Shown here: positions 43,822-54,533 of the stretch, piece by piece
Numbering within the stretch: position 1 is the stretch's first letter
Layout: the number at the start of each line of letters is the position of its first letter
Assembly: GCA_022315425.1 (NCBI GenBank)
Contig: JAIUPT010000032.1
Location: 484,501-548,500, forward strand
DNA: 64,000 nucleotides
Direction of reading: 5' to 3'
From: Pseudevernia furfuracea
Lineage: Eukaryota > Ascomycota > Lecanoromycetes > Lecanorales > Parmeliaceae
Notes under the pieces: generated by a model
The model's database searches: none
What the model was told of the DNA's origin: nothing
The model's input: only the letters and a program-made list of their open reading frames with translations
Made by a program: the position numbers and the translations under genes

Positions 43822-43907
43822 ATCTTCATCACAATAAGATCACAGTGTCACTTGACATACTGAAGATCTTCATCCCACTAAGGTCACAGTGTCACTTGAC
43901 ATATTGA
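43822..43907. repeat. 44-bp tandem repeat, two copies
   Basis: ATCTTCATC-CA-AATAAGATCACAG is followed 44 bp later by a near copy; both contain CACAGTGTCACTTGACATA. The two copies differ at about five positions. Confidence 0.85.
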
Positions 43908-45093
43908 TATTTCACAATGAAGTATATGAGACGAAATGTATGTCCGTACTTTTAATAAGTATGCGATTTCTTACCTCAACGACATCTTCCTCAAAGTCAA
44001 AGCGAGTCAAAGCTTATGATGCTACATTAGTAGCTATCACCGTCTATAACTTCAAACGCAAGCTCTCGCATGCCAGAACCTTGCCTCAACGTGCACACCG
44101 ACCACCCCAAGGGGGACTTGCTAAAACAAACAAAGGACCCAGCCAGACACGGAAGCGCTTACCTTTCATTGTGGGTCGCTGGACGGATTGTCGGTCGCTT
44201 GGCATTTGCTGTTAGGTTGTTCATATCAAACCGCTTATCACTTGCCATCAGCCCCGGCTTTCAGCCACGAGTTGTCACTCAAAGATATCTTAAGTGCATC
44301 AAAGGGTGATCTTGCTTTGAGAAATATACTCTGGACTTCTTTGTATCTTTTTTGTGTTCTCTGTCTCTTGTGTTCAACTGTCAAACAATTGAAATGGGTG
44401 TTTTCAAATCCACATACTGATCATGGCATGCTTCAGCTAAGAAGATGAAATTTTCTTCTGTGTAGTTAGTCCCTCGCATCTTCCTCGTCGAAAAAGAATT
44501 TAGTGGAAATTCCAACGGAAACTGCAACAGCAAAGGAAATGTATGCACTAGTGCAACGTTTCAGAGGCAAGGCTCAAACTCGGTTACTCCCACCGTGTTG
44601 AAATACTTGGAAGTGGAGGGCAAGCAAGCAAGCATGTACGGATTTTCATTTGAAGCTTTGGATAACAACGTTAACATCGCATAGGACGAGGACCTCAAGT
44701 TCGGGCATAATCTTAGGCTAAAGACCCAGCCAGGTACGTGCTTTTGGAAGGTAATCGAAGAAAGTTGACATATTCATGACCAGAGTCTGTTGTTAGGCCA
44801 GTACTGCGAGACCCAAGGAGGCAGCTGGTCCTCTATCTCTCTCCACTCGGTCAATGGGATAAGGAGCGGAGGTATATATATATATATAGTAGAGAAGGTT
44901 TGTTTGTTGAAACAGCATCCAGAAAGATCTCTTGGAAAGGATGCTCAAAAAGAAGGACCCGGATACAGATCTCTCAAAACAGAAATTCACCAAACAAGCA
45001 CTCTACCGGCCTTGCAGTACATCAAACGGATGAATAAAGCTTTGAGCCGCGGCAATCCCGTCTATTCCTATGCTAGCGACGTGAATTCTACAA

Positions 45094-45103
45094 TATAAAT
45101 AAA
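45094..45103 (+). promoter_or_regulatory. TATA-like box upstream of the tandem DUF6604-like pair
   Basis: TATAAATAAA about 215 bp before the ATG at 45318. Its position leaves room for a leader of about 180 nt. Assignment is by motif only. Confidence 0.35.
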
Positions 45104-45317
45104 GGCCGGGCTGGTGAACTTCCTCAACACTCGACATCACCGCCTCTTACCATGTTCCGATATTGGATAACCATACAACTCATCCCCGTGCAGCAATATT
45201 GCATCATATCTGCATAGCTTTTGCTGGTTAGTATCCTTATTCTAAATATTTTTGTATAGCTTCTCGTCCCAACCTATTGCTCTTTATTGGGGGTGCCTCA
45301 CTTTCTACTCACTCACA

Positions 45318-47963
45318 ATGGTACCCGGATTCCTCTACGATAGCTACAAGCGTTACAAAGCTGGCACAAACAAATTTCTGACATGGCTAGTGGAGACTGC
45401 CTTTGCCTCAGCTCGTCTTGCTGGGCGGCCAATGCCGAGAACGAAACCCCAGGGACCGCGTCTGGAGGGGAAAGCAAGGCGAGCAGGCAAGGAGCAACTG
45501 ACAGCGGGAACGCACATTGTGGCTATCAGCCATATCATCCCGCTTGCACAGGGGCTGGTCGGAAATGACAAGGGGCCGGTGCAGGTCCCTCGCTCGGTGA
45601 TCGGGATCCTCCAAAAAACTATTGCAGCTAGGAACGAATGTGCTGTCTGGTTTGAGGGGCAAGCAGTACACGAATCTCTGCTGTTAGAAAGTGTCGAACG
45701 TCATTCTCACTTTGTCAGTGTGCTTGCCCAAACTCTGGAGATACTTGCGCCGCATATTGCACCAGAAAAGACAGGTAGAGCTCGACAAAAAGACCCTGAA
45801 AAAGGCAAGAGTGCGAAGCCCACACCAAGACACAGCAACATGTTCGCCAATCTCGAGATCGAAGACCTTGACCTACAAGATGATGGGAACGCCTCTGACA
45901 GTCAAGCCAAAAACCTCGACAAGGCGCCAGCGCTAGCTCAAGAGTCCAATGAAAAAGTCTACGAAGCTGAAATGCCGGACGAGGACGTGGTTTTTGCGGT
46001 CTATTGCGTGTTCCAGGACTTCGATCGGATCCAAGAATGTGTCTGCCAGTTGTGGAAGGACTATCTGAACGGACACATCAGTCTGATCAACGCCTCTGCC
46101 ACCAGCAACACTGCTGTGGAAGTAGTCGAACGGATAGAAATGGAATTCTTCAGTTCTTTTCCCACCTTCTCGAACTGGGAAGAAGTCATGAAGAGCATTC
46201 ATTCTTCTCGTGCCACACCGGGCAGGCTAGAGTCCGCGAATGAGATTGCACGCACGCTCAACCTGAAAATCTTCTACAGCCTCCCTCATCAATGCCTCCA
46301 AGAATGGTGCACCGAAGGATGCTATGCCAAGTGTGGTGTCTACGACCCGCGAGTCGACCAGTCAGAGCTCTCTGACGATGAGATAGCAAGGCGCAATCTC
46401 GTCCTCCTCCGTGAAGTTCTGTTCGAGTATCTGCCACTGATCTACGGGGGACTACCGACAGAAGACGCTTTGACAAGAGGCCTTCGCGAATTGTATGAAA
46501 CCAGAAAGATTCATATCTGGGTTGCTTTTGCGTTGCAAATGTTCCTTGATATCAACTGTATCCTCGGTATTAAGCTTCCGAGCGCGCGAGTAATGAGCTT
46601 CTGCTAATTAAGACTAGGCTCGAAGACCGGCAATGGCCTCAAAGAACTCCAAGAGGCGGGAGGAATCATACGAGCGTCACTAGAAGACTATCTCTCCTAC
46701 TCGCCGATCTTGGAAGGCATTTGGCCCGACGACAACCTTGAAAAGCTTCGAAGCTTGTCCGAATTCATCCACGAGTTCATCATGAATGATTCAATCATGG
46801 CGACGCGAGACACAATCTTTGGCAAAGTCACTTTCGGCCCCGGAAAGCCGTTTTACCTACTCTCACAGCATCCAATGCTGTGTGGATTGTTCAAGTTTGC
46901 CATCACGCTGAAGCATCAACAAGGCGGGATGGTTAAGGCTAATGAGCAAGGCATTGTCTTGGCTGCAGCTCATCTGTACAACGCAGCTCAGCAAGACGGC
47001 TCGCTGTCAACTCCATGGGTCACGATGGACGACCTGATCACATTGTGGAACCCTGAGCAGATATACTTTGGGCCCAAGCCAGAAGAGCCCGAGGCTTGGT
47101 ACAAACGGTATCTCCTTGTTCAAGGCATACCAGCTGAGTACCTTGCCAAAAACAGGCGAACGCGGAAACATATCACCCCATCCAAGAGGGGCTACAAGAG
47201 AGGCTACAAAGAGCCTTTTCAATATCCTCCCTTCATGTGGACTCTCTTGGAACGATATTGCAAAACCGAGCCGCAATCACCAGGCATGACGATGGAGGAA
47301 GTGGAGCTCTTACTGAGCAAACGGAATCATGACCAGGAGTATGCTGGCTCGCGCTCGAACAGACTGCGCAACCAATGGGACAAGAGTCACAGACTGAGCC
47401 CGGTCCAGTTGCTCGATGTGCTTCGTGATTGGATTGCGGAAGAGGAGCCGGAGATGCAATTCAATTACTTTGGGATCTACAAGCATTGTCTCGGATTACT
47501 ACGCAGCCTGGTCCGAGCAATGCGCGAGCACTTCGAGCTCTGGCTGGGTTCCCAACTTGGCGACATCAACAGAGCCGCGTATGCCTTACCACAATTCATC
47601 TTTGGGCTCTGCATCAGTCTCAACTCGAGCGATCGAGGAGTGGGAAAGGCAATGCTCAAGCGAGTGGGGCTGGCGATCGAAGTGTCGATCGAAGTTGCCA
47701 AGAGACAGGAATCGGGTCTGGTGGAGCAGAACAAGCGTGAGATAGAGGAGGAAACGCCGCCGGAGCTCAGTGCCGCAACGCTGTGGGGCATTCTGGAGCC
47801 AAACCATCTGACGCATTTTGGCGAATGTATTCATGTTGGCATTTGCAAGCGGCAAGTGGGGTCTGTGAAGAGGGAGGACTTGCCGGAAAATTTGAGAGAT
47901 ACCGTGTTCGGTAAATCTTTGCTCGCATTGAATGGCAGCGCTATCGGTGGCGACGAGAATTGA
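45318..47963 (+). CDS. Large fungal protein with DUF6604-like N-terminus (paralogue A)
   Basis: Exons 45318-46566 and 46618-47963, about 864 aa. The N-terminus MVPGFLYDSYKRYKAGTNKF and LTWLVETA matches the pattern P-x-x-L-x-D-x-Y-K-x-Y-K-x-x-T-x-x-x-x-x-W-L that opens fungal DUF6604 proteins. A basic, Lys/Pro-rich linker follows (residues 50-75), then helical regions. The C-terminus has PELSAATLWGILE and GECIHVGICKR, both shared with paralogue B. No enzymatic motif, membrane helix or nucleic-acid-binding domain is visible. The next gene is a tandem paralogue 247 bp downstream. The ATG at 45318 is preferred over 45252 because it aligns with the start of paralogue B. Confidence 0.8.
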
Positions 47964-48210
47964 ATTTTCGAAGCTGGAATGCTGATTTGCTTGGAAAGGG
48001 TTTGATCAACCCGTCAATGAGTCAACGTAAACATCGCTTTTATAGAACCAATTTCGGACTTACAACACTTACCTCTGAACCTTCGACACTTGCTTGCAGA
48101 TCGATAATGTGTCATAAGTAGATCGCACTTTTTCACTTTCACGTTCATCACGTAGACAATCCTGCATTCAATCAGCCAATTTTGTAAGCAATCTCTGTCC
48201 ACACGCCAAG

Positions 48211-50847
48211 ATGATACCCGACTTCCTCACCGATACCTACAAATACTACAAATCGAATACCACCGAAGCCCTGACTTGGCTCGGAACCACAGAGAAAGCC
48301 CGGAACAAAAGGCCCGCTGTGTTCCAGCAAGCTCCCAAGCAGCCAAGGTTGAAGGGAAAAGCAAGAAAATCAGCTAAGGAGACAGCACCAGCATCAGCAT
48401 CAGAAAAATACATCCTGGCACTCGCCGACATTGTCCCCCTGGCACGCAGCATTGTGAGCCACGGTCAACACCCTCTCCAGGTACCTCCACGGATCATAAG
48501 AATCCTCCGAAAGGCCATCACAGCGAGAAGGCAGTGCACCGCATGGTTCCTCAAGCAGGTTGACAATGACCTCATGTCAAATGTAAGCAATGAAGGTCAT
48601 GCCTACTTCACAGCTATCCTCGAGGAGGTGCTCTCACTTCTCCAGCCCTTCTGCCGTCGTGAACCAAGCAGCACTTCAGCCACAAACATATCAGGAAACC
48701 TCAAGGACGAAGCGCACAGAGACTCCTGGGGAAACACTTTCAGAAGCTTGGAGATTGAGGATCCCTACATGGAAGCGGACGCAGGGGTGGAGGAAAGCCC
48801 ACACCCTACTGGCAAGGAGGACACACCAACCAACAGACCCAGCGTTGTGCCCAAGATCGTCTATGAAGTCAAGACAGACAAGGAGGACGTGCACTTTGCT
48901 GTATTCTGCCTATTCCGAGATCTGGATGTCTTACGCCAACATCTCCACAGTACATGGAGGAAGTACGCATGTTATGAGACCAGCCTAATCGAAGCTTCAG
49001 CGGTGACAAACACTGCTGTGGAATTCGTACGCCGTATCGAGCATAATTTCTCGGCCACCTATACCCAATTCTCCGACTGGGAAGCCGTGATGCAAAACTT
49101 ATTCCCCGAAGCGATGACGCACAAGAAGAATTTTTACTTGCAGTACAGCACGTCTGAGCATCTTAAGTTCTTGAGATCTTTCTATTTTCTGCCGTTCCAG
49201 CTTCTCGTTGCTTATCGTGATAGCGGAGACGACGGCAGGCTTCCTTTCCTTGACGACAACTACGACCCACGATCAGATCACTTCGGACAGACTGAACAAG
49301 AGCAATGGAGACGGGAACAGATTTTGCTGATGGAAGTCTTTCGAGAGTTCTTGGCTCTGATAGTGAATGACTGTGTCATCACGGAAGATGAGCTGACTCA
49401 AGGTCTCCGTGAAGTAATCCAACACGAGAAGATCTTTCTCTGGGTGGTCTTCGCTTTACAATCATTTGTGGACATACGTAACACTTTAGGTAAGCCCCAA
49501 ATCCCTCCACCCGACCATCACCCCTGTGTTTCATTCGGGAGACAACTGACGTTTGAGACAGGTGAGAAAGCGGACCGCGGCCTCGGAGAACTGCAGGACA
49601 CTGGGACTCAGGTCAAGAAGTTTTTTGATTGGTACTGCCACCACTCTCCTGAGCTGAAAGAGAACCGGGTCCCCCGCCAAGACAAAGCGCTTGAATGGCT
49701 CGCCAATAAAATTGACAAATGGGTGCTGAACGACATCTTCGAGGATCTGAAAGAACGGACCTTCAAGAATGGAGGCTCCAATTCAAATTCAGGGAGGCCG
49801 TTCTTGCTGCTTTCCCAGCATCCCTGGCTCTGTGGCCTTCTCAAATGTGCAATCCGCATGAAGATACAAGACGAAGGCTTCCAGCAGCTCGATCTTCAAG
49901 GACTCGTGATTGCAACTACTCAGCTCTATTACGCAGTCCAGCATGGAGGACGAGTCAGTCTTCCTTGGCCTGACATGGAAAAGCTTGCCAGGTTTCACTC
50001 GAAGTCTCCTTTTCTTGGGTCGATAGCAAAGACCCCAGTGACAGCGTACCAGCGGCTTCTCCTCTCGCAAGGTGCTTCTGTCGTCATGTTTGCCCAGAAA
50101 CGGCGGACTCATAAGCCTGTCAGAGCCAAAGCGGGGGAGCCTATCATCTACAAGCAGTCACCTTTGATCTTCGCGCTATACAAGCGCTTCTGCCCAGTAA
50201 GAGTTCAAGACGTTATTGTTGTTGACGACCTGGAGAAGCTGTTGAGCGAGAGGATCCTCAAGCGTACGACGCGCAAATCAGCGAGCAATAATAGCACACT
50301 AGGTGACGGATTCAGTCCTGTACGATTACTTGCCGAACTGGAAACCGCCATTGCGGAGGAAGAGGAAGCGCTGTGCTTCGACTGCTTCGACCTCCACCAA
50401 CAGTGTTGCCAAGTACTGAGAAGCATTGAGCGTTTAGTGCACCATAACTTCCGATACTGGGGTACTCATAAAGGGAAGACCGACAACGAAGTCCTACATC
50501 TTATTCCACAGTTCATCCTTGAGGTTTTCACCGCGAAAGATTCGATTCTGAACATGCAAGGCCGACATATGCTTCAGCAGGCTGCGGACACGTTACAAGT
50601 CTTCCTCGAGCAGCAGGAGGCCCAAGCTAACGAGGCCTATAAGGGTATGATCTCGGAGGAAGAAGAGGAGGAACATATTCCAGAGCTCAGCCCGGCGACA
50701 CTTTGGGGCATACTGGACCGGTTGCCAACCAAAGATGGGAGATCCGTGGTGCGGCACGCCACTCGAAAGGGCAAATGCATACATGTTGGTGTCTGCAGCT
50801 TGCTATACTCAGAGGCGGATATAGAACGTGTGCGATTTACGAAGTAG
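48211..50847 (+). CDS. Large fungal protein with DUF6604-like N-terminus (paralogue B)
   Basis: Exons 48211-49489 and 49562-50847, about 854 aa. It starts MIPDFLTDTYKYYKSNTTEA-LTWL, aligned with paralogue A. The intron sits at the same codon as in A (LG-intron before the GLGELQ or GLKELQ segment), which supports tandem duplication after the intron existed. The 72-nt intron has no stop and is a multiple of three, so an unspliced product of 878 aa is possible. Shared landmarks: NTAVEFVRRIE or NTAVEVVERIE, FLLLSQHPWLCGLLK or FYLLSQHPMLCGLFK, ELSPATLWGILD and CIHVGVC. No function can be assigned. Confidence 0.8.
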   Translation: MIPDFLTDTYKYYKSNTTEALTWLGTTEKARNKRPAVFQQAPKQPRLKGKARKSAKETAPASASEKYILALADIVPLARSIVSHGQHPLQVPPRIIRILRKAITARRQCTAWFLKQVDNDLMSNVSNEGHAYFTAILEEVLSLLQPFCRREPSSTSATNISGNLKDEAHRDSWGNTFRSLEIEDPYMEADAGVEESPHPTGKEDTPTNRPSVVPKIVYEVKTDKEDVHFAVFCLFRDLDVLRQHLHSTWRKYACYETSLIEASAVTNTAVEFVRRIEHNFSATYTQFSDWEAVMQNLFPEAMTHKKNFYLQYSTSEHLKFLRSFYFLPFQLLVAYRDSGDDGRLPFLDDNYDPRSDHFGQTEQEQWRREQILLMEVFREFLALIVNDCVITEDELTQGLREVIQHEKIFLWVVFALQSFVDIRNTLGKPQIPPPDHHPCVSFGRQLTFETGEKADRGLGELQDTGTQVKKFFDWYCHHSPELKENRVPRQDKALEWLANKIDKWVLNDIFEDLKERTFKNGGSNSNSGRPFLLLSQHPWLCGLLKCAIRMKIQDEGFQQLDLQGLVIATTQLYYAVQHGGRVSLPWPDMEKLARFHSKSPFLGSIAKTPVTAYQRLLLSQGASVVMFAQKRRTHKPVRAKAGEPIIYKQSPLIFALYKRFCPVRVQDVIVVDDLEKLLSERILKRTTRKSASNNSTLGDGFSPVRLLAELETAIAEEEEALCFDCFDLHQQCCQVLRSIERLVHHNFRYWGTHKGKTDNEVLHLIPQFILEVFTAKDSILNMQGRHMLQQAADTLQVFLEQQEAQANEAYKGMISEEEEEEHIPELSPATLWGILDRLPTKDGRSVVRHATRKGKCIHVGVCSLLYSEADIERVRFTK

Positions 50848-51248
50848 CTTCCGAAGAAATGTTGCGGGTCTGTATGTAGGTACATGTGCACAGGGAGGCT
50901 TCTAGCCTTGAAAGGCTTGCGTTGTCCCAAATCAGATAGCTCTGCATGGTGGATGCTGAACAAAGTCTCTGTAGTACTGTCACAACTGTTGAGGATTCAT
51001 GTTGTAGAGTACACAATCGCCGATGTAGATGGGTAGTAGAGTACGCTGCAATCGAATGATCAGAGCTAAACATCAGTAAAAAGCTTTCGTAATCAAGCCT
51101 GCAGTACGGCAGGTCTACATGTATTGATAATTTCGCATACAATGATACAATCTATATAGTTCCAGAATGTCAGGAATTACTTCAGCGAAGCGCTCTTGGC
51201 GCCAAGCCATGAAGTACCCCAAGTCTAGGGTGACCGCCTCCCTACTAT

Positions 51249-51260
51249 GATCACGTGATC
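51249..51260. promoter_or_regulatory. 12-bp palindrome with CACGTG E-box core
   Basis: GATCACGTGATC is perfectly self-complementary. CACGTG is the site of bHLH factors such as Cbf1 and Pho4. It lies about 525 bp before the TIM8 start. Confidence 0.4.
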
Positions 51261-51494
51261 GAGGCGAATATCATTTATCGCGCGAAGAAAAGTAATATTA
51301 CATAATTACCCTACGACGTTTTGAATCGCATGTTTGTTTTTTGGAAGAGCACGAGGCCAGTAGCATAAGGTACTCTATCTTATGTCAACGACTTTCTGAT
51401 GCAAGACGCCGATTTTGGCAGAAATCGAGGTGATAAAGCCAGTTGAAGCAGCTCTGCTCTTAGCCTCTGGGTTGTAGTATTTGCTCGGTATTTC

Positions 51495-51640
51495 GAGAGA
51501 CATTACAGATAATAAGTATGTTTAGAGGATATCGTAGGACTAAAGATATGGTAGGGATAGGAGGATACCGTAGAGTAAGAGAGTATCGTAGAGTAGAAGA
51601 GCATCGTAGAATGGGAGAATATCGTAGTATAGAGTAGAAG
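51495..51640. repeat. Degenerate minisatellite, unit about 20 bp
   Basis: Repeating theme (A/G)TATCGTAGAGTA-AGAGAG, at least six imperfect units: GGATATCGTAGG, GGATACCGTAGAGT, GAGTATCGTAGAGT, GAGCATCGTAGAAT, GAATATCGTAGTAT. Confidence 0.8.
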
Positions 51641-51783
51641 GCTAGCATTTCTGCTTCTGGGTGCCAAGCCCTTGATGTAGGTCGACATCAAAGCCAATTA
51701 CCATCCCCCCCCCAATCTATTGCCGCCACGACAAGGCCAGTACCGAGCATCAATTCCATCTACCTCGCAAAAAAAAATTGACG

Positions 51784-52216
51784 ATGGATCAACGACAAGC
51801 GCAAGTCGACATTGACAGACTCTCGGATAATGACAAACGAGAGCTCCAGCAGTCGATCAACAATGAGATGCAGAAAGCTAAGATCCAAGAATGTGCGCCA
51901 GTCCACTTCTCCACCTTCCCACGCGCGCCTTCTCTGAGCTTGCCCCATCTGCCTCCTCTCCACACACTATGACTGAGCTAGGATTCTGCCCGCAAACCCA
52001 CTGCCCCCACTAAAGTGCTAACGATTTGTCTCACGTCTAGCCGTGCACGAACTCACAGACATCTGCTGGAAGAAGTGTGTTACGGGAAGCATCTCGTCGA
52101 GCAGCTTGGACAGGAAAGAGGAGCCGTGTATACAGAACTGCGTGGAGAGATTTTTGGACGCAAACGAGGCCGTGCTGAAGCATCTGAGCGTCATGAGAGG
52201 GCAGGGAGGGATGTGA
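51784..52216 (+). CDS. TIM8: Mitochondrial small TIM chaperone Tim8
   Basis: Intermembrane-space chaperone that, with Tim13, escorts hydrophobic precursors to the TIM22 complex. Exons 51784-51892 and 52041-52216, 94 aa. The start is MDQRQAQVDIDRLSDNDKRE; the twin CX3C motifs are CWKKC and CIQNC, oxidised by Mia40 in the family, with the usual spacing of about 16 residues. The conserved ELTDICWKKC and FLDAN segments are typical of Tim8 rather than Tim13. The 148-nt intron is long for this window. A TTG triplet six bases upstream is unlikely to matter. Confidence 0.93.
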
Positions 52217-52566
52217 GGATTGCGGGGAGAAAAGGAGTAGGAGTTGGCGGTGGGCAGAGACTCGTCGCCGAACCCCTGTGTATTTCTACGAGTTGAGGAC
52301 CAGTGATTGGGGCAGGAGATACCGATAAAAAGGCGGGGATAGACATGGTATAGATGGCTTTGGTTGTACTATAGGTGTGAGAGTATTCGGCATGCATAGG
52401 GCTTTGGGAAGCATAGTGGAGTTGCATAATAGAGTCTCCTCTCTTTTCTGAAGCATCAAAATGGACTGGTATCAACCATGCTGGATCTTCAGCTGAAAGC
52501 TGTGAAAGTTTACAGACTGCATGAGACTAGCTAACTCCACTGCCCCTGCCAGATTTCTTCCCAGCT
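52217..52566. other. Short intergenic, convergent TIM8 and uL23 ends
   Basis: 350 bp holding both 3' UTRs; nothing else seen. Confidence 0.4.
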
Positions 52567-53326
52567 TTAGACGATGTTCAGCTTCGTCGCCGCAATATCC
52601 AGCGCATCTACATCTGGTGTCAACCTCGCATATGCCTTCTTCGATCCATCGGGCCTATCCAAACAATTAGCTAACGTCATCGCTCTTCTTGTGCTCTTTG
52701 CTCCAGTAACCTACCTGACCAGCGTATTGATCTTCACGCAATCCACATCATACAATTTCTTCAGCGCCTCCTTGATCTGTCTCTTGTTTGCCTTAACGTC
52801 GCAGATAAAAACTAGGGTGTTGTTCTCTTCAATTTTCTTCATCGCGCTTTCGGTATTCAGAGGGTTGATGATCACTTTATGGTGATCTAAACGAGGCTCA
52901 TGAGGGACGGATTTGCGAGGATATTTGGGCGAGCGGGAGAGTTGGAGCGTTTTAGGTCGGTGGAAGGAGGTTGTGAGGCGGACTTTGCGAGTTTTCTTTG
53001 AGTGTGCCTGGAAATGTAGGTTTAGACGAGGGTAGAGGAGGGAGGATGTAGGGAACGTACGCCTTTAAGGGCAGATTTGGCCGCCAGGCTGGCTTTGGCA
53101 TTGTGCTTGCCGCCGATGGGCGCTGTAGAATATCGAGTCAGTACATCTTATGTATAGTCCCGGTTTGCGTCCAGAGTGCAAAGTTCGCAGAATCATGGTG
53201 CTGCTGACGGTGCCCTTCTTCCTCTCTCTATGGGACGGCGACGTTTTACAAGTCTCGAGCATCGCCGCACTAGAACAGCAGGGAACCTTTCTACTCACTT
53301 TTCTTGCTGGCTGCTTTTGGCGCCAT
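52567..53326 (-). CDS. RPL25: Ribosomal protein uL23 (Rpl25/L23a)
   Basis: 60S subunit protein at the polypeptide exit, a docking site for SRP and nascent-chain factors. Exons: 53326-53299, 53122-53061, 53007-52715, 52654-52567. The N-terminal extension is basic (MAPKAASKKTPIGGKHNAKA, then SLAAKSALKG-AHSKKTRKVR). The core includes SFHRPKTLQLSRSPKYPRKS, HHKVIINPLNTESAMKKIEE, NTLVFICDVKANKRQIKEAL, KKLYDVDCVKINTLVRPDGS and KKAYARLTPDVDALDIAATK, ending LNIV. A very short first exon and a long first intron (176 nt) are typical of ribosomal-protein genes. Divergent from BMT2. Confidence 0.96.
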
Positions 53327-53548
53327 TGTTGCTGTTGTGATATACCGTCGTCAAATGTCAAATAAAAGTACGAGTTTACGAAATTCGAAGCCAAGCCTTC
53401 TTTGTGGGCTGCGCTAGCGAAGCGCTAGAGCCGAGGTTTGTCGCCAATTTCCAAACTCGTGGTCTACAAGTCGTTGTCCTTCCATGATGGCATGAACGAC
53501 AAGTGAGAGTCAGCTTAGCTGGCTAAGTGCATTTTCAGTATCTAGGGT
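53327..53548. promoter_or_regulatory. 222-bp divergent promoter, uL23 and BMT2
   Basis: Lies between a ribosomal-protein gene (minus) and an rRNA methyltransferase gene (plus). It contains GCGCTAGCGAAGCGCTAG-like self-complementary sequence near 53410-53428. Joint control of the two genes is inferred from the layout. Confidence 0.5.
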
Positions 53549-54415
53549 ATGGCAGCCAAGAAACAACGCCGTCCACAACTCCTCTCCTCTACGCGTTCCC
53601 GCAACATCAAACCAACGCCTTCCCTCTCCTCTCGCACGACACGCTCTCTTGTTCGCTCTCATCACACTCTGCGCAAACAGCTCTCTACCGCTCTTTCCAA
53701 AGGCGACACCAGCGAGGCTCAGGCTATTCAAGCGAAGATCGATGCATCGGGCGGCCTGCCCAAATATCAAGAAGCCAGTATACAAGGGCAGTCGGCGCAG
53801 AGGGGCGGTGATACGAGCAAGGTCCTGATGGAATGGCTGGCCAAATGGAAAGGAGAGGATAAGATGTCGGTGAGAAGTGGAACGCAGCTGAGAATGCTTG
53901 AGGTGGGCGCGCTGAGACCCGACAATGCTTGCTCGCGAAGTGGGCTCTTTGAGATGGAGAGGATCGATCTACACTCTCAACATCCTGTAATCCGAGAGCA
54001 GAACTTTATGGAGAGGCCCACCTGCGCAGCTGGAGATTTAGATCGTGAAGGCTTCGATATTGTGAGCTTGAGCCTGGTAGTCAACTTCGTCAGCGATCCA
54101 GTGGAGAGAGGAGAAATGCTGAGGCGGGTTGCGAATTTTTTCAGACCCTTTTCAGGTCACAAAGAGGGGCTTTTTCCGAGCTTGTTCCTGGTGCTACCGG
54201 CGCCCTGTGTGACAAACTCTAGGTACCTGGATGAGGAGAGGCTCGACGTTATCATGGAAAGCTTGAGGTATAAAAGAGTAAAGCGGAAACTGAGTTCGAA
54301 GCTGGTCTACTATCTCTGGAAGTATGAAGCAGGGAAGGCTGGGAGATCAACGATATGCAAGAAGGAGGTCAAATCTGGAAAGTCAAGGAATAATTTTGCA
54401 ATTGTGCTGCGTTGA
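53549..54415 (+). CDS. BMT2: 25S rRNA adenine-N1 methyltransferase Bmt2
   Basis: Nucleolar SAM-dependent enzyme which in yeast makes m1A on 25S rRNA. Single exon, 288 aa, close to family size. It starts MAAKKQRRPQLLSSTRSRNI with a basic nucleolar-type leader. Family landmarks: GGLPKYQEASIQGQSAQRGG, DTSKVLMEWL, LRMLEVGALRPDNACS (SAM-binding strand and loop), ERIDLHSQHPVIREQNFMER, GFDIVSLSLVVNFVSDPVER and FLVLPAPCVTNSRY. It ends in a Lys-rich tail. Convergent with the GFA-type gene, with 118 bp between stops. Confidence 0.94.
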   Translation: MAAKKQRRPQLLSSTRSRNIKPTPSLSSRTTRSLVRSHHTLRKQLSTALSKGDTSEAQAIQAKIDASGGLPKYQEASIQGQSAQRGGDTSKVLMEWLAKWKGEDKMSVRSGTQLRMLEVGALRPDNACSRSGLFEMERIDLHSQHPVIREQNFMERPTCAAGDLDREGFDIVSLSLVVNFVSDPVERGEMLRRVANFFRPFSGHKEGLFPSLFLVLPAPCVTNSRYLDEERLDVIMESLRYKRVKRKLSSKLVYYLWKYEAGKAGRSTICKKEVKSGKSRNNFAIVLR

Positions 54416-54533
54416 AATCAAACACTAGGCCTTGCATTGCTCGGACCTCTTTCAGTTCCTTATCTGTAGTGTCATAAAGCACTGGAAGGCACAGGGCAAG
54501 CATCATGGGAAGGACATACTCGCAAAAACACCC

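Larger units (their letters stand above)
42422..45317. other. 2.9-kb repeat-bearing gene-free region
   Basis: No coherent ORFs. It contains an interspersed-repeat copy (43574-43650), a two-copy 44-bp tandem repeat (43822-43907), a short TA run near 44871-44889 and a TATA-like box near 45094. Sequence is AT-richer than the flanking genes. Confidence 0.5.
50848..51783. other. Intergenic before TIM8
   Basis: 936 bp with a perfect CACGTG-centred palindrome (51249-51260) and a degenerate minisatellite (51495-51640). No gene. Confidence 0.5.

Noticed and set aside
44871..44889. TA run
   Set aside because: Simple microsatellite; too short to be notable.
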